Source: Ciona intestinalis (Eukaryota > Chordata > Ascidiacea > Phlebobranchia > Cionidae). Taken from it: a DNA stretch of 64,000 bases. Of the stretch, positions 1 through 13,100 are shown piece by piece (the first letter of the stretch is position 1; each line of letters opens with the position of its first letter). A program made the position numbers and the translations under genes. The notes under the pieces are model-generated. The model saw only the letters and a list, made by a program, of their open reading frames with translations. It did no database searches and was not told where the DNA came from. The DNA is taken from positions 483,112 to 547,111 of the forward strand of contig NW_004190420.2 in NCBI RefSeq assembly GCF_000224145.3. Direction: 5' to 3'.

Positions 1-84
1 AGCGTCACAGACCGTTGTTGATTGTTTAAATACCACCAGGATATTATGTGCTAAAGGTGTCTCATCTTCCCCAACCTACTATAT
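1..84 (-). mobile_element. MITE-like repeat, one end only
   Basis: ATTATGTGCTAAAGGTGTCTCATCTTCCCCAACCTACTATA-type end (split here over 44-84) is the complement of the TAGGGTGGGGTAAGATGGGA end seen at 4,056 and 7,709. The other end is outside the window. Confidence 0.5.
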
Positions 85-154
85 GGTATTGAACACACAT
101 ATATATGAAATGAAATATAGAACGACAGCTTGATGGTTTTAACTTTTCGTACAG

Positions 155-1177
155 GACTTGTAGCGCCAAATGCAAGTCGGGATTCACGTTCGCAAGCCTC
201 GGATCTGTTGGAGACACACTCGTCAACCAATGGATGGATGGCGAATGGACAATCGGACCCAAGTTCCCTCCCTGCAAACGTAAGTGTATGGTGACTTATA
301 ATGTACGTGTGAGATAAGGCCGCACAATGTGCATTACAAAGTAAACCTTTACAAATATATTACTCCGCCTGATGATCGTGTGCAATCATAAGTTACAGCG
401 CAACCTAAAATATAATTGACTTAGTTTGATTTAGGCAAACTGATTTGATTAAAAACGCATCTAGTTAGGCGATCTGTTTAAAATTGAGTTTTCCATGCGT
501 TATAGGTACACTCTGTGAAGCAAAGCACCCTGAAAAGGGAACAGTGCGTTGTGAGACGTCAGGCAACAAGATGATTTGCGACGTGGAGTGCAACCCAGGG
601 TATCGAAGTGAACATACTCACTATTATATGTGCGACCTCGATAACGGAGAGTGGTCTCCATCGTTGCCAACAATTAACCGTTTCCCAACTTGCATCCTCG
701 GAGAACAAAGGTATCTAATTAATCTAATAAACTAAATAGAAAACTACAGTAGTAGGGTGGAGTTAAACTGTTAGATAGTATATATTTTCAATCCCTTTTT
801 TCGTCCCGTTTGGCAGTGAACTAAGAAAAGTTAAAAAATTATATACCTGTAGACCCGCGACTGTAAAATAGGGTAAATTGTTTAAAACATGATAAGGAAA
901 TATGGGATTTAGATGCTAACGGTGTCACATCTTACTCCGCAGTAGGCTACTACATGAGCCTATAAGCAAATTCTAACTCTAACATATGCTTTCTCCATTA
1001 GCTGCATCAATATGGAAGCTCCTGAAAACGGTTACATTATTTGTAAAACCGAAGACGGGATCCATAAATGCACTCCCATGTGCAAGGTAGGCTATGGTGC
1101 TGTTGGAATGCCAATGGAAGGTTACTTTAAATGTTCCTTGGGAATGTGGTTGCCATCTGAGAAAGTGATGTGCTTAC
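155..1177 (+). other. Exons coding three CCP/sushi-like modules
   Basis: Exons 155-279, 506-710 and 1002-1177 each encode one short Cys-rich module with a Gly-Tyr/Phe core and a terminal Trp-x-Pro...Cys (for example CNPGYRSE and GEWSP in the second). This is the CCP/sushi pattern with phases joining cleanly. The first is truncated by the window edge. CCPs N-terminal to VWD units are not part of vertebrate VWF, so this suggests a tunicate-specific head. Individual modules are short and degenerate, so the domain name is less certain than the exon structure. Confidence 0.7.
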
Positions 1178-4100
1178 GTAAGTTTACCATTTCAGGAATT
1201 ACTTAACGTTCTATAAACAAACTAACAACCATGTTCTTACAGCCACCGACGACCCGGTTGATCCAATGGGATTGGCAGCAGTAACAGGCATTTACACCAT
1301 GAAGGATTTGCCTGTTGAACAGACCGGTTATTGTATGACATGGGGGCAACAACATTACCGCACCTTCGATGGAAAAATCTTCCGGTTCCAAGGTGATTGC
1401 TCATATGTGTTGGCGGAGGACACAGATCACTTCTTCACTGTACATTTGCACAATGAAAAGAACTGCAAAGGAAAAGGATGTAAACGGTATGTAAAATAAA
1501 CTCTTTCCCACCATACTGTTGTAAACCTTATCCTATACAACTACAATAAACAACACTTTACTCAATTTTTGTTACTTTTCTTTAGGAGTCTTTCCGTCTA
1601 CGTCGGAGATCTCCTCATTCAACTGAAGTCAGACCCCAAAGATGGAAGCCCTGGAGCTTTCGTTGATGATAAGAGGTTACCACTTCCATCAGCAATGTCG
1701 GGCGTTCTAATTCAACGGGTGGCAGATTTCGTTGTCGTGCGTGACCCTGAAAGCGAACTCTACATCAAGTGGGATGGCCTTGAATCTATTTTTATTAGGG
1801 TTCGTATTTAGTTTATATGGCTAAGCGGCGGTATATAATCCTTATTATTGTATATATACAAATGCATCTTTTTAGGTTGGAGAAAATCAAGAAAAGCGAA
1901 CACAAGGTCTCTGTGGCACTTATGATGAAAATCATCAGAATGATTTTACCAAGAAAGACGGTAAAGTTGTATCTCATGTCGTCGAATTTGCGGAATCCTG
2001 GGCTGTTGGAGGTAAGAACAAACGTTTTCCTGCAAAATAGTTCAGTTGTACAACACAAATTACAACTTAATAAATTTTAGATTGCGGAAACACTAAGATT
2101 AACTCGTACTGCTCCAAAGTTACTGAACAAGACAGGTGTACGCTTGCGAAAGCCCTGCAAGGTTGCAAATATATTATGGAGACCAAATGCAAAATGGCAA
2201 GTATACGTTTATTCACATAAACTCCGTAACACAAACGTGGCGCCTGCTTTAACAATTTTATTTCTGTAAAGGTCGTGAACCCCGCACCATACTTCGAAGC
2301 TTGCAAGGAAGATGTTTGTTTTTCAGATGACGACGATCTCGTTTGTAATTCAATGTCTGCTTACTTCAGAGAATGTGCACGGTTTGGTGTGATCGTCGAC
2401 TGGAGACGTAAAGACAGATGCGGTAAGCGTAATTAGATTCTGTAGGTTACCTTAGTTTACTTTCCAACATGTATATCACAGCAATTAATTGCCCGGACAA
2501 CCTTTGCTATGACGTTTGCGGCTCTTCCTGCCCCAAAACTTGCTATGATACCAGCTACAACTGTGAGAACAACCACTGTATTGAGGGATGTCACTGTCCA
2601 GAAGGTATAACTGAATTAAAAGCATTTCAAACCTTAAACTAAATATTTGAAGGTACCTATCTCCATAACGGAACATGCGTTGCGCGGCAGGATTGTCCTT
2701 GTCAGTATGCAAAGCAAGAATACTCACCAGGTTCAAAGCTCAGACTCGACTGCAACCGTTGGTAAGTAAATATACATAAGTATACCTTATATTATACTGT
2801 GTTTTAATGTATTGGATGTTCAACCATTTAGCGTTTGCGCGCGTGGACGTTGGGTGTGCACCAAGAACGTATGCGACTCTGTGTGCAAAGCTGTTGGCAG
2901 CCACTTCACCACTTTTGACGGAAAGCATTTCGATTTTGAAGGCCGATGTAGCTACGTTCTTGCTAGAACTGAAGGAATGCAAGACATCGCTTTTGAAGTT
3001 AAGCTTATCAATACATGCACGTAAGTAATGCCGTAAAATTGTGAAGTTGCAACGGAAACGTGAATAAATAAGCAGTCGGGACGCCAAAATCATTATCCAA
3101 TACCTTCTTCTAATTTTCTCTCGCAGTGGTTTTGAATGCGATCGTTCACTCGAAGTTACAGTAAACGGTGAAACTGTGCACGTCAGTCATGCTGGTAAAG
3201 TTGAAATCAAGGGAAAGGAAGCAATCCTTCCATATCACAACTACTTCTACGCAATGGAAAAAGTCACCACTAACTTTTACAAGGTATGCAGTGATGTCAC
3301 ATAACTATACCGCCAATAGGACATTTTCTACTCTACATGGGAACAGTTCTTGAGCGAGGCACGCCAATCTTTGATTAAGGATAGAATTGGCCCATTAATT
3401 ATCCATTATCGCTCATTTACTTTTTACTTCTAGGTAACCATCAACAGTGGTCTAACTGTCCTCTTCGATGGCAAGGACCGAATTTATATTCGTGCCAAAC
3501 CAACCCTTTGTTCCCGTATGAGGGGTATGTGTGGTAACTTCAATGCCCAAACTACTGACGATTTTTGGACGCCAAATGGAGATTTAGCAGCTAATGCAAA
3601 CGATTTTGGGGACGAATGGTAAGCGAGTAGACTACGTAAGAATTAGCAAACCTTAACCGCAATACTACATTATTCTATCAGGGCCATTGGTCAATGTTTG
3701 TTTCCCAACACACCAATGATTTTGGCCGAACCATGTGATATCCACCGAAGTTACAAGCTAAGGGCTCGAGAGAGTTGTGAAGTTATTACGGCAGCGCCAT
3801 TCACAAGTAAAATAATCATCGAAATAATTTTTCAAGTATACTAAACTTCATATTTCCCTTTCAGAATGTCACGACGTTGTGAACTACAAACTCTATTTCG
3901 CTCACTGCAAGGACGACATCTGCAATGCTGAAGACGTTAAGTTGCAATGCAGAGCGTTGGCTGATTATGCCATTGCTTGTTCGAAGCTTGGTGTTATCAT
4001 TGGGAACTGGAGAAAGATTATCTCTGAATGCGGTTCGTATTATCGCATATATATTTAGGGTGGGGTAAGATGGCACATGCTTTAATTCTCCTTTCTCGAC

Positions 4101-7100
4101 CCACTTAGTAGTAAAGACATATATTTATACGGAATTGTATAACTGGGACCCCGCAAGTATAAGACACGTACGATAGCGTATTATGGGAATTGGGTACTAA
4201 CAGTACCCCACCTCACCTTACAATACCCTATCTTTAAATAATCCTTTTTAATTCCAACCTGTACTTTGTAATAGCTGATGAAACGAAATGTGCTACCGGA
4301 ACCTCGTTCAAGGAATGTGCGAATGCGTGCGGTTCGTCCTGCGGAGCTCTTCAAAGCAGCTTCGTATGCGATGAGCAATGCGTTCCTGGTTGTACTTGTC
4401 CTGATGGAAAGGTAGCTTTCAGTTTTATGCTTTATTAAATGTCTGAATAGGTATAATGTATTTCTAGCCAATAGGTTGGCATATGTTAAATTTGGGATTA
4501 TTACATGTTAAATCCCGTTTATAAAATGCAAATTAAAAAATAGTTTTAACAAATAGGCCAATGAGCGTTTTAGTTTTCCTTTAACTTTCTATAGTAAGCC
4601 TGCATAATCTTTTGGGCAAAAAAATGAAATAAAATGGATGGCACTGTACAAGTGACGTCACAACAAATCGCGCAATCAAGTGCGCCGCGCATAAAATACT
4701 TGTTGGTTTGACGAAATGCGGACCACAATGCACACAGGTCGTCAAGTGTGGCAATAAATCACGTACTTTACATTAAGGTATTCGATTACAACGGAAAATG
4801 CGTAGCTGTAACCGAGTGCTCATGCATGTTTGAAGAAATTATTTATGTAGCTGGAGAATCACGAATGCAAGACTGCAACGTGTGGTACGTGTGGCAGACC
4901 TGGTATGTAAAACAAAATGGTTGGTAAACTAAACAAATTATTACAGCGAATGTCACCGAGGAAAATGGGCGTGCACTGACAACATTTGTCCCATTACCAC
5001 TAAATGCAGTTTGAACGAAGAATTCAGCAGTTGCATGAAATCTGAAATTCAAACATGTGCAAATATGCATTTACCGGTGATCAACAGAAAGGTATCGAGT
5101 ATATACTTGACAACTAAGGATTTAATATAAGGTAAATTTACTTGTTTAATTAAAGATTGAGAAATGTATTGCTGGTTGCCAATGTAAAGAATCGTTCGTT
5201 TGGGACCAAACTACTAATCAATGCGTCACGCCTAAGACATGCCCATGTTATCATGGTGGAAGAAGTTACTGTGAGAGCGAGACGATGCAACAAGATTGCA
5301 ATACTTGGTGAGTTGTGGTTTAAAAAATATAAGGTACATTTTTCATGTTGGGCCCAAAACTAAGGAACCTTTGTTGCGTTTCAGTCGTTGCTTGGGTGGT
5401 ATTTGGGATTGTGAATCGAACGAATGTGCTGGGATGTGTCGAGCATATGGTGACTCCCATTACACAACATTTGATGGTAAAGATTACCAATTCCACGGCA
5501 TCAATGTATTCACTTTGGTTCGATCCAACAAGAAAAACGAACACTCCTTCAAGGTATACCAGAATTTTAATCGTTTTAACAAACGTTACTGGGACAGGTG
5601 CAGTTATGCTTTATGGGGGAAAGCAGAGTTAACTTATTTTTTTATCTTTTTTTTAATAGATCTTTTTTAAAATTTTTAACTTTTTTAAATAGATTTCGAT
5701 TGAAAATATTGGCTGTGGAAGCAAGGGCGGTACCTGTTCTAAGTGTGTCGTTTTCTCCATCAACGTCGGCGATATTGTCAAGGAAAATACTGTTGAACTT
5801 GTCCGTGGAAAGTCAGTGAAAGCAAAGAAGGTAAATCTGCTCGTTTTCATTTAAATCGAAAGTGACCTGTAAAAAATTGTTACCTATGATTTGAAAAAAG
5901 TATCAACTTATTTGGTTTGCGCAACAGTTTTGGTTTTCTGAATTCGAGCTTCATAGTTTGTGTGTACTAGGTTGGCGATTTCGAAATTACATACGTTGGT
6001 ATGTGGGTGTTCGTAAAAGCCAAGGACCTTGGAGTGACGTTGCAATGGGACAAAAAGACAACAGTCATGGTCCGCATTGACCCTGAACACAAAGAAAAGG
6101 TCGAAGGTAAGAGTATTACCTGACATAAATTGTCGTTATGGTGGCTAGAACGCTTGTCTCACTTCGCCTCAAAATATGAGTTGTCATCCATATACAGAAA
6201 AAACCATAGCACCGCGTTACTAGTATTAACGCCGCGTAAAGATTTAACTTTTTCGTAATACTGTTTATCATTAAACACATTTGAAAATATTAAGAACTTA
6301 AAAATAATAATTTGCACCTTTGAACATACGTTATTGTGGTTCCAGATTGACAAGCAATTATGTATGGTTATTCCCAATATAGGTCTTTGTGGTGATTTTG
6401 ATGACAGCGAAAGTAATGACTTCAGAAATCCACAAGAAATGATTGAAGTGAACGAAATCTCCTTCGTCAACTCTTGGAAGGTAAGTCTGAAATAATAATT
6501 TTTAAAGTGTGATTTTGATCCCAACATCATTTTGTGTAGACTTACTTGAACGGAAGTCAAGCCGAAGAAGTCCCAGTGGAGATGTGCGGTTTGAACAACC
6601 ATAGAAAATATTGGGCGGAACGAAAGTGTGCAGTTCTTACTGGAGACACATTTTCTGTAAGACAAATGTTGTAGAAAAGAAACCTTTTGAGTTAACGTTT
6701 TTTTTTATATTTCTTAGGCTTGCCACACATTGGTCGATCCTAAAAGTTATTACCGTGCGTGTGTGTTTGACGCATGCGCGTGTGACTCTGGTGGTGATTG
6801 CGAATGTCTGTGTACTGCTCTACACGCTTACGCTCAAGAGTGTAACCGAAAGGGTGTTCACATTTACTGGAGATCTCAGGACCTTTGTCGTAAGTTTTAA
6901 ACACATTTGTTTTATCGGAGCATTTGGAAAAAAAAACACTCACACATTTGTTTCTAACAGCTTTGATGTGTATGGGCAAGCACAGAGAGTACACGCCCTG
7001 CATGTCGGCCTGCCCACAGACCTGCTCTAACTACAACATGTACGATAAAATCAAGAACAACTGCGAGTTCGCATGCGTTGAAGGATGTGGATGCGACGAT

Positions 7101-10100
7101 GGAACGGTATATACGATGTTTACATTAAAACTTTATACCGTGTAATTATTCAATATCGTTACAGATCGCAAGCAACGACGGCGCAGTATGTATGGCACTT
7201 GATTCTTGCGTATGTAAAGAAATTGAAGGTGTTGCCTATGCGGATGGAGACAAGATTGAATCTATGTCAGACGAATGCCGAAGCTGGTACGTGGTGTAGG
7301 AATATTAGGGCGATCTAAAACATAAACCTTATGCTATAGTATTTGAATGTTTATACTTATATAGTTACTGCATGGACCACGATATTCACTGTTTGGGTTT
7401 GTCGTGTTACGAGGGAGGAATTGTCCCCGAGCTGTCATCAAGTTTGGGTAAGCTAAAAATAGACTAAATTGCATAGACCCAAGCTTATGTTTAACATTTT
7501 TTTAAATTGATTTTAGGAACCTTCTCTGGCGGTGCAACAGAATATGGTGGCTTCGTTTTCAAGCCTGCAGAATTAACACCAGCTTTGTGTTCGGATCTTT
7601 ACGATAACCTCGTTTGTAAGAGATTTTAATAATCTTTAACTTTTACCATTTAAAAAAAACTACACGGGTTAACCAACTATTGATGTCACTTTTGATTACG
7701 CTATATGCTAGGGTGGGGGTAAGATGGGACACCCTTTTCCTCATATTTTCCAGTCCCATTCGATAGTAAACAAAGAACATTCAAAGAATTACAAAACTGT
7801 ATTCTTAAGACCCCGAAAGACCGTTGTTAATGGTTTAAAACACGATCAGGATATTTGGGTATTATGTGCAAAATTCACGCTATACTTTATACTACGCTTA
7901 TTAATATAACAAACTTTCTTGGAGGATACACATTGATGGTTTACGTTGTTAATATTAGAATTACCTTTCATACAGCTACATGTGGAAAGTCGAACATGGT
8001 CACTTGTTCCTTCCGATGTAACCAAGTTTGTCACGCATGGAGAACTGCTACGTACCAATGCGCACATTCAAGCGATGACCAGTGCGTTGATACCTGCGGG
8101 GAAGAATGCGTTTCCTGTCCCATCAACTACATTCTTAAAGATCCCAAGACCTGTGTACGACCAGCCGACTGTTTGTGTATGCTGCCAGACGGAAGCTCTC
8201 TCGGGGTGAGAACAACTTAAGTATTGCCAATTCTTGCGAAGATAAGTTTAATCTGAAAAACTAACCTTTAAACACCACCCAAATATAGTATACCAGCAAA
8301 CTGTAGAGCCCGATAAAGCATTTGTCTATACTATCTTTAGGTATATTCGTCAATAAATTAATGAATAGAACTTATCACTCAAGTGTTGACTTACACTTTA
8401 AACATCCACATTAAAGCAGCCGCAGTTACAACCACACACAGCAGCATCACAACACAACTCACTCATTTTTTTCCAAAGACGCTCTAAATTCAGCAAGCAA
8501 TTAAAGTGCCTTGCACGCAGCAATGCAGCCAGCGGCACGCTAACAGAGTTAAGAAAACTCGATGGTGGTTATAAATAAAACATGTCAGTGCCGAAAACAA
8601 TACAATTAATCCATTAGCTAACAACAATGCCTTGACTCGGCAAGTAGAAAAGCACGATGGACACACAATACACAGTTCTGTGCCGAACATAAATAAATAA
8701 AATATAATACACTCTTTAGTTAACGACAACAGTTTTTCCAGAATACCTCTTTTGTAGTTAATCATTATCGTCACTTTTTTTATAGCCTGGTCAAGTAAGA
8801 AACGATCGCGAAGCTTGCATTCGTTACTATTGCTGGAACAACGTTCTTACGGATGAAGTTTTGGTCGGTTGCACCCCAAGTCTCGGCGGAATTAGCGGGG
8901 GTGCTGCTGGTGCAGGTGCCGGTGCTCATGGAGGTTTGTTTGGTGGTCATCCCTCCGGCGACACTCTTGGTTCTGGCATTGGATCCGTTGGTGCAGGTAT
9001 ACTTATTGGTGGTACAGGTTTCTCTACTGTTACGGAGGAAGGCAGAGGTTCTTCAGGATCTGTTGGAATCGACGCCGGAAGCAAGTCAGCAGCAGGAGCT
9101 GCAGCGGATGCTGCAACTAAAGCACAATCGGAGATGACTGCTGTGCAAGAAGACAATGGAATTGTTACCAAGCACTTTGCGATGGGATCAAACACTGGAT
9201 TTGCTGATGCAGCGGCCAAGTTCGACGGAAAGACCGGTTACACCGCCGACGAAGTTGGAGCTATTGAAGCTCATGGTGCGACCGCTATTGCGGCGGATGG
9301 TACGGCTAGTTTGTTCCACGATGCTGCAGTAGTAGCTCATACAACATCAACCGGAGATTCCGAAACCAGTGGTATTGGATTCGGTTCTGATAACGAACAA
9401 GCTGCTGCTGCACAAGCCGCAGCTGATACAGCGGCTGCTTTAACTGCAGCTATTGTCCAAGAAGGTGCACTTTGCGTCGACGAAGGAGGCATCGAGCGAA
9501 AGTTCGGAGACAGCTGGGAATATCTACATGATTCGTGTAAGACGTGTACGTGTCACAGCACTGGTGATGTTAGATGCCTTGAGAAATCATGCGATCCATA
9601 TCCTTCCTGTCCGGAGGGACATTATGTTGTTGAGGAGCAAGGTGATGCTTGTTGTCTCACATACCGTATTGTCGAGAACGAGTGCGACACCTCCCTCTGC
9701 GAGTTTACAGCACCAACCTGCATGTTCTCCGAAACGCTAGTCATTCACGCAATCGACAACTGTTGTTCATCTTATGAATGTGTTTGCAACCCAGCGAGTT
9801 GTCCGGACTTAGGCGATCCCGCTTGCCCAGAAGGTTCCATCAGAGTTATTGTAGACCCCGAGCAATGCTGTCAAGTTGGTAAATGTGTAAACATTGCGCA
9901 ATCGAAGGTTGGCGCCGGGTCGGGTGTGGGAGTCTCACACCAAGGAGCTGGCTTTTCAACTTCAACCTTTTCTAAATCCAATGACGAAGCCCTCGTTAAC
10001 GCAGCAACAGACAGTATTCTTGAATCAGTCGGACTTGCACATGCAGCCAACGACCAAGACGTGGAAGCAATAGTGAAAGGCGGTAAATCCCGTGGTAAAC

Positions 10101-13100
10101 ATAGCAAGACAAGTTTCCACCCAGGTCAAACTGTGCTTGGTGCAGATGCAGCAGCAGGAGTTGGACATGGTCAATCATATCTTGGAGGTTACATGGGGGC
10201 ACCTTATGGTCAAGATGTGGTAGCTGCGGCCGACACAGGAATTGTTGTCAAGGGAGGAATCTATGAATCAATTGCAAAATCGAATGACGATGAAGAAAGC
10301 GCGCTGTTCCTTGATAATAATGCAGAACAAGCTGCAATTGGAAAGGGAGTGGCACAAAGTGCAAGCGATTCTGGTGTTTATGTTGATGGAAAAGATTACG
10401 GCGATGACGTAACAAAAACTATGTTCACACCTGGCAACGTAATATTGGGTGCGGGAGCACTTGCCGATTCAGCAGGATATGGCGGGTATATGGGAATGCC
10501 GAAACACCACTATGGAGGCGGAGAAGCATATGGTGCTGCCAAACAAGGTATTGCGATTGGCGGCGGTTCATTCATCACTGAAACTTACGACGATGGAGCG
10601 TCGGACGGAGTCGTAAATGTTGGCATGAGATCCGACAACTTGGCTGCAGGCCAAGGCCTTGCCCAAGGCGCTCAAGGCGCCGACGCTCTCGTTGCTGGAG
10701 GCAAGAAGGGCGGCAAGGTGAGCAAGACCGTCTTCCAACCTGGTCAAACCGTACTTGGCGCAGGTGCCGCTGCAGGTGCAGGCCACAAACAAGCCTACCC
10801 ATACGGATACTTTGGCGGCAAGCACGGAGCAGCTGGACACGCGGCAGCCGACTCTGGCATCGTAATCCAAGGTGGCGCTTACGAAACCATCACCATGTCT
10901 GACGACGATTCAGCACAAAACGTCGCTTTCGGTTCCAAGGCCGATCAATTGGCCGCAGGACAAGGCTTGGCGCAAGGAGCAGCTGATTCGGACATCTACG
11001 TCGGAGACAAGGACTACGGCGGCGATGTGAGCAAGACCATGTTCGTTCCTGGATCCATTGCACTCGGCGCGGGAGCACTCGGAAAGGCAATGGGACAGGG
11101 ACATCATTATGGTGGACCCGGACCATACTACGGAGGCGCGGAAGGTTACGGTGCAGCCAAGCAGGGCATCGTCATTGATGACGGCTCATTCATCACTGAA
11201 ACTTACGACGATAAAGCATCGGGCGGAGTCGTAAAGGCTGGCATGGAATCCGACAACTTGGCTGCAGGCCAAGGCATTGCCAAAGGGTCTCAAGGCTCCG
11301 ACGCTGTCGTTGCTGGAGGCAAAAAAGGAGGCAGAAAGAGCAAGACATTCTTCCAACCTGGTCAAACCATACTCGGCGCAGGTGCCGCTGCAGGGGCTGC
11401 GCTTGATCATGAAAACTTCGGTGGCTTTTACGGAGCGCCAATTGCTTCCACTGCAGGTAGTGACGCAAAGAGTTCTACCCTGATCGGAGGCGGTAAAATG
11501 CTTTCTGAGAGCTCTTCCGGAACCAAATCTGGATCTGATGTCTTATTACAGCAAGCGACTGGAGCACACGCTAAGGGCGGCGCGGCAGTTGGTTCGGCTT
11601 CTGATCTGTTACTCCAAGTGGCCGAAGAATCTTCTTTGTGCCTTGATGAAAGTGGAAAAGAGCGAAAATATGGTGAATGCTGGAAGAAAAATAACGACCC
11701 ATGTGAACTGTGCACATGCTACGATATGAACGACATCAGGTGCCAAATACAACAATGTGATCCTTATCCTGAACCAGTTGAAGGGAAAGAAGTTGTTGAA
11801 GAGCTTACAGATGAATGCTGCAGTACATTCCGTTATATTGACGTCGATTGTGTGCAGAAGTCTTGTGAATTCCAACCACTCATCTGTGCACCGTTTGAAC
11901 GATCGGTTTCCTATGCCATTGATCAATGTTGTTACACGTACGAGTGTGTTTGCGATCAATTAAAGTGTCCAATGCTCGGACACCCATCTTGTCCGGAAGG
12001 ATCTGTCAGAGTTGTTCTTGAGCAAGATGCGTGTTGTCCAGTTGGCAAGTGTGTGTTCATGGATGAACACGCTGCAGCTAATGCTAAACAGATAAGCAAC
12101 ATTGCAGGAGGCCTGTTCAGTACCGAAACACATTCAAGTGATGGCCACGGATTGGATACTGCTCTTAAAACGATGGGATCACAAGGCGCAGCTGCTGGAG
12201 CAATTGGTAAATCAGGAGCTGCTGCTGGTGTCGGAATTGCTGACAAATCAGGCAAGGGTTCCACTTCAGTATCTTCGTTTATCCCTGGCCAAACTATAAT
12301 CGGCAGTTCAGCGCTTGGGGACGCATCAAGCAACTTTGTTCCACACCCACATCATATGTATGGTGGTAAGGGTGCGTTTGATTCTGCTGCAAGCTCTGGA
12401 GTGGTTGGACTCACCGACAGTGGCATGTTTTCCCAATCTAAAGATGCATTTGGAGGTTCAGGTTCTGAATTAGGTTTGTCCAGTGACCAAGCTTCTGCCG
12501 CGAAGGGGTTGGGACAGGCCGCTTCTAAGAATGGCTTATCAATAGTTTCGGAGGTGGATGCTTGCATCGATAACTCAGGCAAGGGTCGCGCTCTGGGAGA
12601 ACAATGGTGCGATTTGAATGATCAATGCACTGTTTACACCTGTACTGATTTTGGAACATTTAAGCCGAAAGTACGCGTCTGTGATGAAGCTCCATTGCCA
12701 AAGTCTGGCTACATTATCAAGGAAGAAATCGGTGACCCATGCTGTGTTACTTACCGCCTTGTTAAACAAACTTGTGAAGACCTGGAATGTCAGTTTACTG
12801 CCCCAGTTTGTGACATTAATCAAAAGCTGATCACGTATCCAATAGACAAGTGCTGTTCTACATACGAGTGCGTCTGTAATCCTGACAGTTGCGGTTATAT
12901 TGGAGATGTTAGATGTCCAGATGGTAGTACCCGTGTCGTTTTAGAACCTCATGCATGCTGTCAAGTTGGAAAATGTGTAATGGGCGGTAGCTCAATTGGA
13001 GGCGCACAGGCAGCTGCAGGTTTGCAGATAATTCCTGGATTATTGTCTACTGAAGCAGAAACATCAAAAGCAGATAAAAAAGATATTGCTTTTGGGTCAC

